From NCBI GenBank assembly GCA_917880885.1, contig OU862917.1:54048727-54112726 (forward strand): 64,000 bases of DNA. Reading direction: 5' to 3'. Each line of letters opens with the position of its first letter. Position 1 is the first letter of the stretch. The DNA comes from Limnephilus marmoratus. Its lineage: Eukaryota > Arthropoda > Insecta > Trichoptera > Limnephilidae. Shown piece by piece: positions 54,589 through 64,000 of this stretch. The notes under the pieces are model-generated. The model made no database searches. It had not been told where the DNA came from and worked only from the letters and a program-made list of their open reading frames with translations. The position numbers and the translations under genes are program-made.

Positions 54589-56682
54589 TCATCTGGGATG
54601 CTGTGTGGAGGGTCTTTTTGAGGAGAGGAAGGAATGAACATTGGTCTTGAAGAGACCCATGTTGTAGGAAGGAGGAAACACAGAGGCCGGCAAATCATTC
54701 CACAGCCGAGCTGTTGAACACAAGAACGAGTCGAAGAAACGACCCGTTCTCATGTGACAAATGTCAACCGTGTACAAATGTTGGGCACGCGTTTGGCGTG
54801 TTTCCCGACTATGCACCGGTGCCGAAGGGATCAATGATGCTAGTTCCTCGGAGCATCTTCCATTGTAATACCGGTAGAACAAGGATAGCATTCCCACCCG
54901 ACGCCTGTGCTCTAAAGATTGCAATCCGTCTGTTAAGATGGGAGAATCTATCAAACGGACCGCCCGTTTCTGCACAGAGTCGAGGGTATTTTTCAGGTAT
55001 TTTGGAGCTCCAGACCAGAGATGGCTGCCAAATTCAACCGTGGGGCGTACTTGTGATTTGTACAAGGTTAGCAGTTGTGTACTATTAAAGTATCTGCGGG
55101 CCCTGTACAGCACGCCCAGTTTTTGGGAGGCTAGCTTTACTCTGGCTTCAATGGAGCCCCCATACCTGAGCTGGTCACTTAGGGTTACACCAAGCATATC
55201 AATGGAGGGCCTGTTCGGAAGATTGCTTCCGTTGAAAGAGACTAGATTTTCATTTCGATCCCTTTTGGACGTAATCAGACAAGATTGGGTCTTTGAAACA
55301 TTAAATTCAACGAGATTATTTTTACCCCAAGAGAAAACACTCTCGAGGTAGCCGTCCATTCTTTGCTTCAAAGCCCTACGAGCTGTTGGAGTTTGTGAGC
55401 CCTTTGGGGGCTTGTCAAACAAAAAGCTATCATGAACTGTACTGTCATCCGCATAACAGTGAATTGGTGCACATGACAAAAGGTCGTTGATGTGCAACAA
55501 AAACAAAGTTGGAGACAGAACCGATCCCTGCGGGACGCCAGCATTTATCGAGTGTGAGGAAGAGGTGAAACCATCGACTACCGTCTGAATCGACCTCCCC
55601 CTCAAGAAGTCGGCAATCCACGTACACAAGGATGCGGGAAGTCCGTAAGAAAGCAGTTTGTTGACAAGTCCTCGGTGCCAAACCCGGTCAAAGGCCTTGG
55701 AGATGTCCAGTGCAACCGTTTGGGTCTCACCGAAACGTTCCAGGCATCGCCCCCAAACATGCGTCACATACGCGAGAAGATCACCGCACGAGCGGTTCCG
55801 CCGGAATCCGTATTGACGGTCGTTGATAATTTTGTTCTTCTCGAGGTATGTGAGCAGTTTGTCGTTGATCACACGTTCCATCACCTTAGACAGAACTGAT
55901 GTGATCGCTATGGGGCGGTAGTTGGCCGGGTTGGAGCGGTCACCCTTCTTTGGAATAGGATGGATAACCGCTTTTTTCCAACCAGAGGGCACAGAGCCAG
56001 TCTTCAGGGACAGTTTAAAAAGCTTCGTCAAAATTGGAGCTAATTCTGCAGCGCACCTCTGCAATACCAGGGCAGGTATTCCGTCGGGCCCACTAGCTTT
56101 ATTAACATCAAGCCCTCGTAAAACATGGAGTACCTCCCGATGCCGGATCCTCAGCTTTTTCATATGAAAACCGCAGTGAGGAACCGACGTCGGGACAGCA
56201 CCTTGGTCATCGAGGGTTGAGTTATCCGCAAACATTTTACCTAGTAAGTTAGCCTTTTCGGTGGCGGTGTTTGCTAGTGAGCCGTCAGGTCTGGTAAGAG
56301 GTGGCAGACTGGATTTGCAGAAGTTGCGACCTATTGAGCCCGCAAGTGACCAGAATTGCCTGCTGCCATGCGGGCATGCAGTCAGCTTTCTGCTGATCTG
56401 CTGGTCGTGCTCGAATTTTGACCTATTTATGATTCTCTTGGTTTCCTTTGCCATTTTGTTGTAAGCTGTTCTGTCTTCGGATGTTCTAGATGTGTTGTAG
56501 GCTCGGTAAGCCGCGTTTTTTCGTCGCACTGCTTCAGCGCATTGTCGACTGAACCACGGCTTTGAGCCTACACCAGTTTCCTTAACAGTAGATTTGATGA
56601 AGCCATCCATCGCGGATGTGATGACTTCACCAATTTCCTCGGCACATCTTGAGGGATCCGAAGTCCGAAAACAGCTGACCAC
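54589..56682 (-). pseudogene. LINE reverse transcriptase (697 codons open)
   Basis: RT of target-primed retrotransposition. Visible in order: linker ending GSKPWFSRQCAEAVRRKNAA; KASGPDGIPALVL; NYRPIAITSVLSKVMERVI (~250-270); motif A VALDISKAFDRVWH (~340); motif B GVPQGSVLSPTLF (~385); catalytic CYADDSTV (~410); LGVTLSDQ (~500); thumb YKSQVRPTVEFGSHLWSGAP; C-terminal CSTARLWNDLPASVFP. The catalytic residues are intact, but the frame is cut off from the endonuclease by a shift near 56683. The apparent start is not a true start. Confidence 0.9.
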
Positions 56683-57940
56683 GGAAAAGCATTAAAATGT
56701 GCCCGCAGACCGAACCAATCTGCTGACCTATAGTGCCACACTTTTCTCTTCAGCCTCTCGTTTGGTGGTCTGAAGTTTACAGGGATTGATGTCGTCACCA
56801 GGCAGTGGTCGGACGATCCTAAAGGCGCTGTGACTTCAATCCTGTAACCGTGTGGCACAGTAGTTAAAAATAGGTCTAACAGATTGGAACGGTGAGTCTG
56901 GACATCAGGAACCCTTGTAGGCTCCTGAACCATTTGCTCCAATCCGTAGCAAAGGGCAAAGGATTCCGCTTGGCGTCCAGCCGAGTCTGTTGATCCTGAG
57001 AACTTCAACCAAGGTTCGTTATGAACATTGAAGTCCCCCAGGACCACAAACTCTGCCGTAGGGTAGCGGGCAAGAGGTCATCAATAGTGTCGCTTAAGTG
57101 TTTGAAGAGCTCGGACGAGTCTGATTCGCTCAGGTTCGGTGAGCGGTATAAACACGCGTAGAATCTTACCGTACTGGCAAGATTGACGCGTACCCACATT
57201 ACGTCGAATCTGGAGTTTTCCAGATTCAACAGTCGCACACAGTTGACATCAGCTCGACTATAGAGACAGACACCTCCTTTAGGTCTGAACTTGCCTGCGA
57301 GGGTGAAGCCCGGGCAGTCCAGATAGGAGGTGTCTACAGGCTCAGCTATCTGAGTTTCAGACAGGAAGAGTAGGTTTGGGCGTTGAGAAAAAAGGTGGTG
57401 GTGGACAGAGTTTAAATTGGTGTGCAGGCCGCGAATGTTGGTGTAATTCACCAACAGTTTTGGCCCGCACCGGGGACGCCTACGTCTCGCCGCTGTAATG
57501 ACGTTAATTATTGTAGGTTGCAAGTTCATGATTTTAATTTTTGGTTTTTTGTTTTTTTGATATGAGAGGAAGGAAGGTCTGGGAGGGAAAAGGTATAAGG
57601 GGTGGGTAGGATGCTGGGGTTCAGAGTTTCCAGGAGTGACGGACGTATGTATCCAACCCACCCACTGCGGTGCAAGGCGATGGGCAGGGAGAGTCCGGCT
57701 GGAGAGGTCGCCCAATGCGCCCCAAATGCTACTGCTGGGTCCCCTCCGGTCACGAACCGGCACAACAGCAGCGGCGGGGTTTTTGCACTCGTTGATGGGG
57801 CAGCCCACCCTCAGTCGTGAGCCTGAGGGTCGGGCCCCTGTACTACCGAGCGGCCCGGACAGCGGTAACCGGTTGTAAAGGGTCTCCCTCAACCAGCATC
57901 TCCCAAACCGGCCCGCCACGCAGAAGGTGGGCCGACGCAC
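56568..57940 (-). pseudogene. LINE endonuclease domain, split in two frames
   Basis: APE-type endonuclease. Frame 1 (57940-57060): NYTNIRGLHTNLN (metal-binding Asn), LLFLSETQI (Glu), GGVCLYSR, FYACLYRSPN. Frame 2 (57060-56700): VVLGDFNVHN, LLDLFLTT, GSSDHCLVTTSI (Asp-His). A shift near 57060 breaks the domain just before the GDFN motif and another near 56683 separates it from RT. The upstream part of frame 1 is 5' UTR translation. Confidence 0.85.
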
Positions 57941-58106
57941 CCGCCATCAAGACCTGGACAAACATTACCCCAAGAACCCGGGCACCCCTGCTAAGTCACC
58001 AAACGTAGCGAACCACTTGGGGTGCCCTGTGGCAGAGGTGTTGGTCATCCAATAAATGGTTCCCAGGGCGGCGGTACCCATACCCGCCTACCAAATTATA
58101 ATACAT

Positions 58107-58160
58107 GTAGTGTGAATAAAATAAAATAAAGTGGTCTACTATAACAAGTTTATATGTTTT
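58107..58160 (+). ncRNA. Downstream part of the split Penelope-like end
   Basis: gtag tgtgaataaaataaaa, taaagtggtc: after removing the LINE this continues the hammerhead at 54485. It resembles the aataaaagtgg tail after the intact ribozymes at 33.6 kb. Confidence 0.55.
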
Positions 58161-58169
58161 TATTGAAAA

Positions 58170-58676
58170 CTAGCAGACCCGGCCACACGTTGCTGTGGCT
58201 AACGAAACACAACGCCATTACCCAACCTTTATAAAATCCACACCACCCGCTTGCCAGCTGCCCGCTGCCTGAATTGGATATTTGAATTTATCGGCTTTTC
58301 TCTACTATAATAACCATGTATTATACATATAAACTAATTAACTCGCCACTAATTATACAATGCTTGCAATGCAACACTGGATATTTGAAAAGGGAAAATC
58401 AAATACCTACTTGCTCTAGGACATCTATTTTCCAATTTCTTCCGTAGAACGAATTTCAAAAGTGACTATAGTACGGCCTGCCAGCCATTTTAAATCGCAC
58501 AAAAATATGTTTTCTTTGAATTTCTCGGCTTTTCTCTAATATAATTTACATGTATTATACATATAAACATTCCTCTTCAATCACTCTATCTATTGGTGAA
58601 AACCGTACGAAAATCCGTTGCGTAGTTTAAAAGATTAACGCGCACATACATTTTGAGTGACTTCATTTTATACTAT
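58170..58676 (+). repeat. Interspersed repeat (agacccggccacacgttgc type)
   Basis: ctagcagacccggccacacg start, cggcttttctctactataat and catgtattatacatataaac twice, aaaatccgttgcgtagttt and ttttatactatgtaatga end. A widespread insect repeat type. No ORF. Confidence 0.6.
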
Positions 58677-58677
58677 G

Positions 58678-58707
58678 TAATGATGATGATGATGATGATG
58701 ATGATGT
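58678..58707. repeat. (atg)n microsatellite
   Basis: About nine consecutive atg units at the end of the repeat that starts at 58170, probably its 3' simple-sequence tail. Confidence 0.9.
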
Positions 58708-58970
58708 TTTTGTTAAGTCTGTTTATTTAAGTACTTTTTGTTTTTCCGTCTGGAGCGTACACAAATATATCGAAAGGTTTTCCGACGTGTGAGCAGGCCA
58801 CATATAGCTGTCGGTGTGAGAAGCATGGATTTTTCAAATTTACCCCTGCCATCCCCTACCGCCTCTATATCTCCTTTCCCTTTTACCTTCCCCGCCTCCC
58901 CCACCTTCCGTGTCCTCCAGTCACACATTTTTTTAATACAAATTGTCCTGGAAACTCACTAAGGTCTAAG

Positions 58971-59175
58971 GTAAGCCCAATTCACAAATCTGGGACCAAA
59001 ACGGATGTCCAGATCTACAGACCAATAGCGGCACTATCAATACTTCCTAAAATATTCGAAACGATAATTTGCGAAAAGCTGAAAAACAAATTCAACCGTT
59101 TTTTGGGGTAATCAACACGGAAAGAAGTCCACCATCTCAACACAAAAATGTTCTGTTCTGAGATTTGTGTTCAGA
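58971..59175 (+). pseudogene. LINE RT fragment (fingers region)
   Basis: VSPIHKSGTKTDVQIYRPIA, ALSILPKIFETIICEKLKN, then after a one-base shift NQHGKKSTISTQ, equivalent to the 'PIHKxGxxxxxxNYRPIxxLSxxxKIFE ... QHGFxxxxST' block of Jockey-type RTs. Stops follow. A different family from the two larger LINEs. Confidence 0.7.
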
Positions 59176-59999
59176 CTGTAAAATTCCAGTTGTGGATTTA
59201 TCTGCTGACACATTTCGAAGGAAAAAATTCTCTTATTCGAAGGGCAGTTATAAAATTCTAGTTGTAGACTTGCAGACTATTTATGTACTGCCAAACTCAA
59301 AGAAAACCTATTTAGATGTTCTGAGAGTATTATCGTATTACACGGATGCCATTCTCGATTTCCGAGATTAGAGAAATCATGATTTTTATTGGTAGAATAC
59401 TCGTCACATGTGATATAAAAAATCGTCATATAGTGAGTTCGTAATAATAATATAGGATGTCTACGCAAAAAAAGGTATGAGGAGTGAGTAGGATTCCGAG
59501 GGCTCAGTACCGGATTATCCCGTGCTGAAGTCACATGATTCACTCGGATGAAGGTTTACTCGATGAAATGTTCCATTCTCGTTTCACCGCGTGTTCACAC
59601 GGTTCCTTCGAAGGAAGAGTTCACTCGACATTCTCGCTACGAAGTCGTCGAGCGTAGTCGCGGCGCGCATTGGAATTCGTCCGGCGCTGACGGCTAAGTT
59701 CGGGAATATTTACGATTTCAATTGACATTTCCGATAACGTCGAACTAAATTACGAGAAATTGGCGATTCTTGTAAACAGTAAATAAATTTCAGCACCATA
59801 AAATGAACATATGGTTAAATAATAACCTGAAAACTGATATCTACCAGTATTTTTGCACCATGAAAAATTTTTTATTCCAAAATAGGCCTCGGCTTGCAAT
59901 AAAATCCATATTAATGGAATATTTATTAACGTATCCAAAAACTAAAAACTGTTTTGGAAAGGTGACAAAATATGCTACCAAAATTTATTATTAGAAATA

Positions 60000-60420
60000 A
60001 CCACGAAATTTTTTAAATAGAATAATTTTTAATGTAAACTTTTAAAAGTTAAAAAAATGGCTCTCCTTGATATTATTCTAACTAAAATTACTGGTAACAA
60101 AAAAATATTAAAACACATACTTATTTTGTTAGACAAATAAATTATAAACGTTTCTGTCACCTCACTTTTTTGTCGTTTCATATAAAAATAATTCATAAAA
60201 AATTCACAATGTTTCATAAATTTTTTTTCAAATTCGTTCAGAAACTTTGGTTCCATATAAGTGTACATTCGTATTCTTTTGTGATTAATTGTTATATTGA
60301 ATATATAGAACATTATTTTTTCTTTCCAATACCGTTTAGATCATATTTTTCACTATGATAGTAAGGGAGAAACAACGATTTCTATGAGACGTGTAGGAGT
60401 TATTTCGAAAAGCGAACTAA
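60000..60420 (-). repeat. Family C repeat, inverted copy
   Basis: The reverse complement matches 26690-27215 in order: ctcccttactatcatagtg, aatgtacac, atgaaacgacaaaaaagtga, cagtaattttagttag, gagccattttt. The flanking 59500-59700 and 60440-60600 are GC-richer with gcgagtgaac/gttcactcg-like motifs in both, perhaps parts of a host element. Confidence 0.6.
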
Positions 60421-60598
60421 ACGGAGCATTTTGACGTTTAAGCCGCGCCGGCTGCACGTCCTCACGCCAGAACATTTCGGCCGACTAATTTGCGAGTGAA
60501 AGACTGTTCACTTGAGTGTTCACACACATCATTCGCGTCACGTGATGTTAAATTCCTGTTGCGAGTGAACAGTGCCGAAGGAAGCATTCCAACATTTA

Positions 60599-63500
60599 TT
60601 TTTTTTTTTTTTTTATTGAATGAAAAGATACATAATTTTATGAAATTCTACGCCAATGAAGAGTACTAGCTCTTGAGCTTGGCGTAGGAGTTATTTTACA
60701 GCTAGTTCATTTTTATAACATACATTTTACTTACATTTTCCAATAAATATAAACTATATATAAATATAATATATAAACTACTATTTTTCACTTTTATAAC
60801 ATACATTTTACTTAGTGTATACAATAAATATAAACTATGTTGTGATGTTAATTTTTGATATGCTATGGATTGAAGTTATAACATTTTGATTGGTGTTGTT
60901 ATGGTTGTTGATTATTTTTAAAGATTAATTTGACCTTTTTCTTGAATGTTACGAAATCTGTTATTTTTTTAATTTCTTCGGGAAGACTATTAAAATATTT
61001 TATGCCTTTGTAAATATAATTGTTGTGCATTTGTTGTGTTGAAAATAGAGGAATTTGGAAGTTAAATTTATGCCTTAATGATGAGTTGAGTTTAAATTTT
61101 TTAGTTACATTTTCTTTGAATATTTGTAGTATTGAATCTTTTTTATAGAGGTCTTCAATTTTTGGTACTTCGAAAATTTTGAACAATGATGCTGAAGGGA
61201 ATGTTGGTGGTTTTTTTAAAATTACTTTAATAATTAGTTTTTGTACCACTTTTACAGGACTTATAATTTTTTCATATGCACCTCCCCATCCAATGATTCC
61301 ATACTGAATTAGTGATTGGACTAGTGCATAATAGACTTTTTTTAGGTTGTTTAATTTGAGAATATTTCTTAATCTAATGAATATATAGATACATTTCCTA
61401 ATGCGTTTAACAAGTTCACATATGTGTCTGTTCCATTTCATATGTTGGTCTACAATTACACCCAGGTACTTTATTTCAGTTGCATGGTTTAATATGGTAC
61501 ATGAATTATTACAGACATCTTTGTTACATTTTGTGTTGTGTATAATTATATTAATGTTGGGATAAGTTTTGGATTTATTTATTGAGAAAGGGATATAAAC
61601 TGTTTTTTTTGCATTGATTGTGAGAAGGTTTGTGTCGAACCAGGTTTTTAGGATATGGATGTCATTATTTGCATTTTCGTTTACAATTTTCCAGTCACTA
61701 CCCTTAATTATAATAATCGTGTCGTCCGCATAAGATATAACGGTTCCACTGAGGTTTTGTTTAAAAATATCATTTACGTACATGATAAAAAGTAGTGGTC
61801 CCAAAACAGTACCTTGCGGTATCCCAAAATCACTTGTGAGTGGTAAACTTGGTGTGTGATTAATTTTTACAATTTGCGTTCTTTTGTGAAGATAACTTTT
61901 TAGCCAATTTAGTGCTCTGTCATTAAAACCCACAACCTTTAATTTTTGTATTAATTTGACATGTGATATACTGTCGAAAGCTTTTTGGAGATCTACAAAA
62001 ATACCAACACATTTTAATGATTTGTCTAAAGCGTCTTGTATAGTACTAGATAATTTAGCAATGGCGTCTTTTGTGCTTTTGTTTTCCATGAATCCAAACT
62101 GGTTTTTGTGAATTATGTTATTGATCTTAATGAAATGAGTTATTCTTTTTTTGGCAATTTTTTCAAATATTTTTGCAATGTTTGATAGTAATGAAATAGG
62201 ACGGTAATTGGTTGGTTCTTCCGGATTGCCGGTTTTAAATATTGGTACGATTACGGATTGTTTGTACATGGACGAAAATATTCCGGTTTGAAAACTTGTA
62301 TTGATTATATGAGTTAATGGTTTTGATACTTGTGATTTTATACATTTCAGTGTTTGTGTTGTGATCCCATCAAAACCTGGGGAAGAACCACCTTTCATAC
62401 TTGTAATGATTTGTTCGATTTCTTCTTTTGTTGTTGGTTGAAATAGTTCAAAGGTATACTCATTATTTACTGTAGTGTTTGGGTCATTTGGGGTCAGGTC
62501 TTGTTGGATTTTGCTAGCGAGGTTTTTTCCTACATTAGCAAAAAAGTTGTTGAAAATATTTGCGGCTTCTAAGGGTTTATCTTTACAGCAAATTTTTGAA
62601 TCATTGTGTCTTATTGTGTTGATTGTTTTATTTTTGAATTGTTTTTTATCTATAATTTCATTTATGATGGACCAAGTCTTTTTACTGTCATTTTCAGCTA
62701 ATTCAAGTTTTTGTTTGTAGTAGTCATCCTTTATGTTTTTTATAAGATAAGTGAGTTTTTTTTTATAAGCTTTGAAATGTTTTTGTAATGTTATGTTTTC
62801 CGGTTGTTTTGTATATTGTCTATAGAGTGTTTCTTTGTGTCTAATTGAGATGATTAATCCTTGGGTTATCCATGGTTTGATTGGCTTAAATTTTGAGGAT
62901 GGTTTTTGAGATGCATTATTCCTACAAGCGTTTATGTGTAAACTCAGTTTTTTATCAAATATTTTGCAGCATTCTTCTACATCGTTACATTTATATATTT
63001 CTAGCCATTCTTTTTCGTTACTTAATATTTTGGTGAGAGAATTTATATTAATACTATGTTTGTATTTATCAGTATTATTTACCGGAGTTGTGGTTGGTAA
63101 TGAGAGGTTTTGATGTTTGTAGTCGTATTTAAATATACATGCATAATGATCCGTTACAGTTGTTTTTATTACAGCAGATGATATATTTTGTATATCTTTG
63201 GTATTTGTAAATATATGATCGATACAAGATGGTCGTTGTCCAATAATGTTTCTGGTATATGAATTTATACATGAAATGTAATTTAATTCTGCTAACATAT
63301 TTAGATAGTAATCATTAGCAATATTCAGATTAATATCTCCGATGATTATTGTTCTTTTGTTTTTATGATGTTGTAATATATTTTTTAATTCTTCTATGTA
63401 TGTGGTTAGAACAGAAGAGTGTGTCCGATAAATAGCAATGATATTAAATGATTTATTCATAAAATTTATCTCCAAGTTTAATAAATTAACATTGTTCACC

Positions 63501-63900
63501 TTTATTTCATTTATACTTGTGACAGCATAAATATTAGATACAAATATGGCAACGCCGCTATTTCTGTTAATTTTATATTTTGTGGCGTAGTACGAGTAAC
63601 CCGGTATATTATAATTAATTTCGCTCGATGAATGCGTCTCTGATAATATTATACAATCTATTCTGTTTAATTGTCTAATAGTTATAAGAAATTCTTCAAA
63701 ATTTTTTTCCAAACTTCTCACGTTCATGTGTATAATTATTAGGCTGGCTGTAGGTTTTACATCTATAAAATCGTTTGTTTTATTTACCGTATCAAAAATT
63801 CTTTCGTCTATTTTATATGATTTATCGATTGCGTTTATTATAAAGTCGTTCATTTTAAGGTAGTAATAAATTTAACAATAATGTTGACGCTCGGCTGGAA
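60599..63900 (-). mobile_element. Young-looking LINE with intact ORF2, running to the right edge
   Basis: Poly(A) (poly-T 60599-60614), ~280-bp 3' UTR, then an uninterrupted EN-RT ORF (60899-63853). The region 63854-64000 may be 5' UTR or ORF1-to-ORF2 spacing; the 5' end is not in view. AT-rich, unlike the GC-rich LINE at 54.5 kb. Confidence 0.88.
60899..63853 (-). CDS. LINE ORF2 protein: APE endonuclease plus reverse transcriptase (984 aa)
   Basis: Makes the target nick and copies RNA at it. Endonuclease (~35-245): IHMNVRSLEKN, IILSETHSS, SGVAIFVSN, IIGDINLNI, SCIDHIFTN, VTDHYACIF, with all catalytic Asn/Glu/Asp/His motifs present. RT (~490-800): GFDGITTQTLK, NYRPISLLSNIAKIFEKI, NQFGFMENKSTKDAI, motif A FVDLQKAFDSISH, motif B GIPQGTVLGPLLF, catalytic YADDTIII, YLGVIVDQHMKW, then YYALVQSLIQYGIIGWGG and a C-terminal FNSLPEEIKKI..FKKKVKLIF. 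No stop or shift in 984 codons. Jockey/CR1-type; exact clade not fixed. Confidence 0.93.
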   Translation of the reverse strand: MNDFIINAIDKSYKIDERIFDTVNKTNDFIDVKPTASLIIIHMNVRSLEKNFEEFLITIRQLNRIDCIILSETHSSSEINYNIPGYSYYATKYKINRNSGVAIFVSNIYAVTSINEIKVNNVNLLNLEINFMNKSFNIIAIYRTHSSVLTTYIEELKNILQHHKNKRTIIIGDINLNIANDYYLNMLAELNYISCINSYTRNIIGQRPSCIDHIFTNTKDIQNISSAVIKTTVTDHYACIFKYDYKHQNLSLPTTTPVNNTDKYKHSININSLTKILSNEKEWLEIYKCNDVEECCKIFDKKLSLHINACRNNASQKPSSKFKPIKPWITQGLIISIRHKETLYRQYTKQPENITLQKHFKAYKKKLTYLIKNIKDDYYKQKLELAENDSKKTWSIINEIIDKKQFKNKTINTIRHNDSKICCKDKPLEAANIFNNFFANVGKNLASKIQQDLTPNDPNTTVNNEYTFELFQPTTKEEIEQIITSMKGGSSPGFDGITTQTLKCIKSQVSKPLTHIINTSFQTGIFSSMYKQSVIVPIFKTGNPEEPTNYRPISLLSNIAKIFEKIAKKRITHFIKINNIIHKNQFGFMENKSTKDAIAKLSSTIQDALDKSLKCVGIFVDLQKAFDSISHVKLIQKLKVVGFNDRALNWLKSYLHKRTQIVKINHTPSLPLTSDFGIPQGTVLGPLLFIMYVNDIFKQNLSGTVISYADDTIIIIKGSDWKIVNENANNDIHILKTWFDTNLLTINAKKTVYIPFSINKSKTYPNINIIIHNTKCNKDVCNNSCTILNHATEIKYLGVIVDQHMKWNRHICELVKRIRKCIYIFIRLRNILKLNNLKKVYYALVQSLIQYGIIGWGGAYEKIISPVKVVQKLIIKVILKKPPTFPSASLFKIFEVPKIEDLYKKDSILQIFKENVTKKFKLNSSLRHKFNFQIPLFSTQQMHNNYIYKGIKYFNSLPEEIKKITDFVTFKKKVKLIFKNNQQP

Positions 63901-64000
63901 ATACACTTCACCCTTGCAAATATAGTAATATGTGTGTTGACTTGTGTATTTACAAGTAATGTAGAACATCATTATGAAATATTTTGAAAATTTTTAAGTG

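Larger units (their letters stand above)
54518..58106 (-). mobile_element. Full-length CR1/Kiri-like LINE, inactive
   Basis: Runs from poly(A) (poly-T 54518-54534) to its 5' end near 58106, with a 4-bp target duplication gtag (54514-54517, 58107-58110). The 5' UTR is GC-rich (57540-58106). One ORF would encode endonuclease plus RT, but two frameshifts break it. Several relatives and deletion products occur in the window (2.3, 13.1, 21.6, 44.9 and 45.8 kb). Confidence 0.87.

Noticed and set aside
57526..58008. Plus and minus ORFs of 63-80 aa
   Set aside because: GC-rich 5' UTR of the CR1/Kiri-like LINE; shadows without coding support.
1..64000. CRISPR arrays, operons, Shine-Dalgarno sites
   Set aside because: Eukaryotic sequence; the direct repeats present are contiguous satellites without spacers.

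Overview
This is insect genomic DNA, most likely from a moth or butterfly. The sequence is AT-rich and eukaryotic. It has a spliced animal ion-channel gene, dense non-LTR retrotransposons and hAT/Harbinger-type DNA transposons, and the frequent 'taggtacctac'-type strings and 'tataaacgcgaaag' repeat ends that I associate with Lepidoptera. The order is an inference; no host protein here proves it.

The one host gene I can support is a two-pore-domain potassium (K2P/TWiK-type) channel on the minus strand. Three coding exons lie at 30867-31011, 1112-1288 and 606-727. They join in perfect phase (48 codons+1 nt; 2 nt+58 codons+1 nt; 2 nt+40 codons) to give the N-terminus, M1, the extracellular cap, the first pore with its TIGYG filter, and M2. 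The gene runs off the left edge. Its first intron (1289-30866, about 29.6 kb) makes up nearly half the window and is filled with transposon debris and tandem repeats.

Layout: 0.6-1.3 kb, K2P exons 2-3. 2-16 kb, retrotransposon fragments, hAT miniatures, AT-rich minisatellites. 17.3-19.6 kb, a 447-bp duplication followed by a 131-bp satellite array. 20-30 kb, RT fragments, Harbinger-type MITEs and a 2.1-kb hAT relic with a perfect 8-bp target duplication. 30.8-31 kb, K2P exon 1. 33.4-33.7 kb, a 203-bp palindrome carrying a hammerhead ribozyme motif in each arm (Penelope-like element end). 34.7-36.4 kb, nested inverted repeats. 38-40.3 kb, a 175-bp tandem triplication and a second hAT relic with ZMYM1-like transposase remains. 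41-48 kb, LINE derivatives, a GC-rich stretch, a nested hAT and a pre-miRNA-like hairpin. 48.6-50.7 kb, a hAT element whose interior is an 83-bp array. 50.9-52.3 kb, a long-TIR element with a Cys-rich CXC ORF broken by a MITE. 54.5-58.1 kb, a full-length but frameshifted CR1/Kiri-like LINE inserted into a Penelope-type hammerhead. 60.6-64 kb, a second LINE with an intact 984-codon EN-RT ORF running toward the right edge.

Apart from the K2P gene, nearly everything recognisable is mobile-element derived. The repeats interact: MITEs sit in ORFs, a hAT sits in a LINE fragment, a LINE splits a ribozyme, and deletion derivatives of the resident LINE appear as short SINE-like copies.
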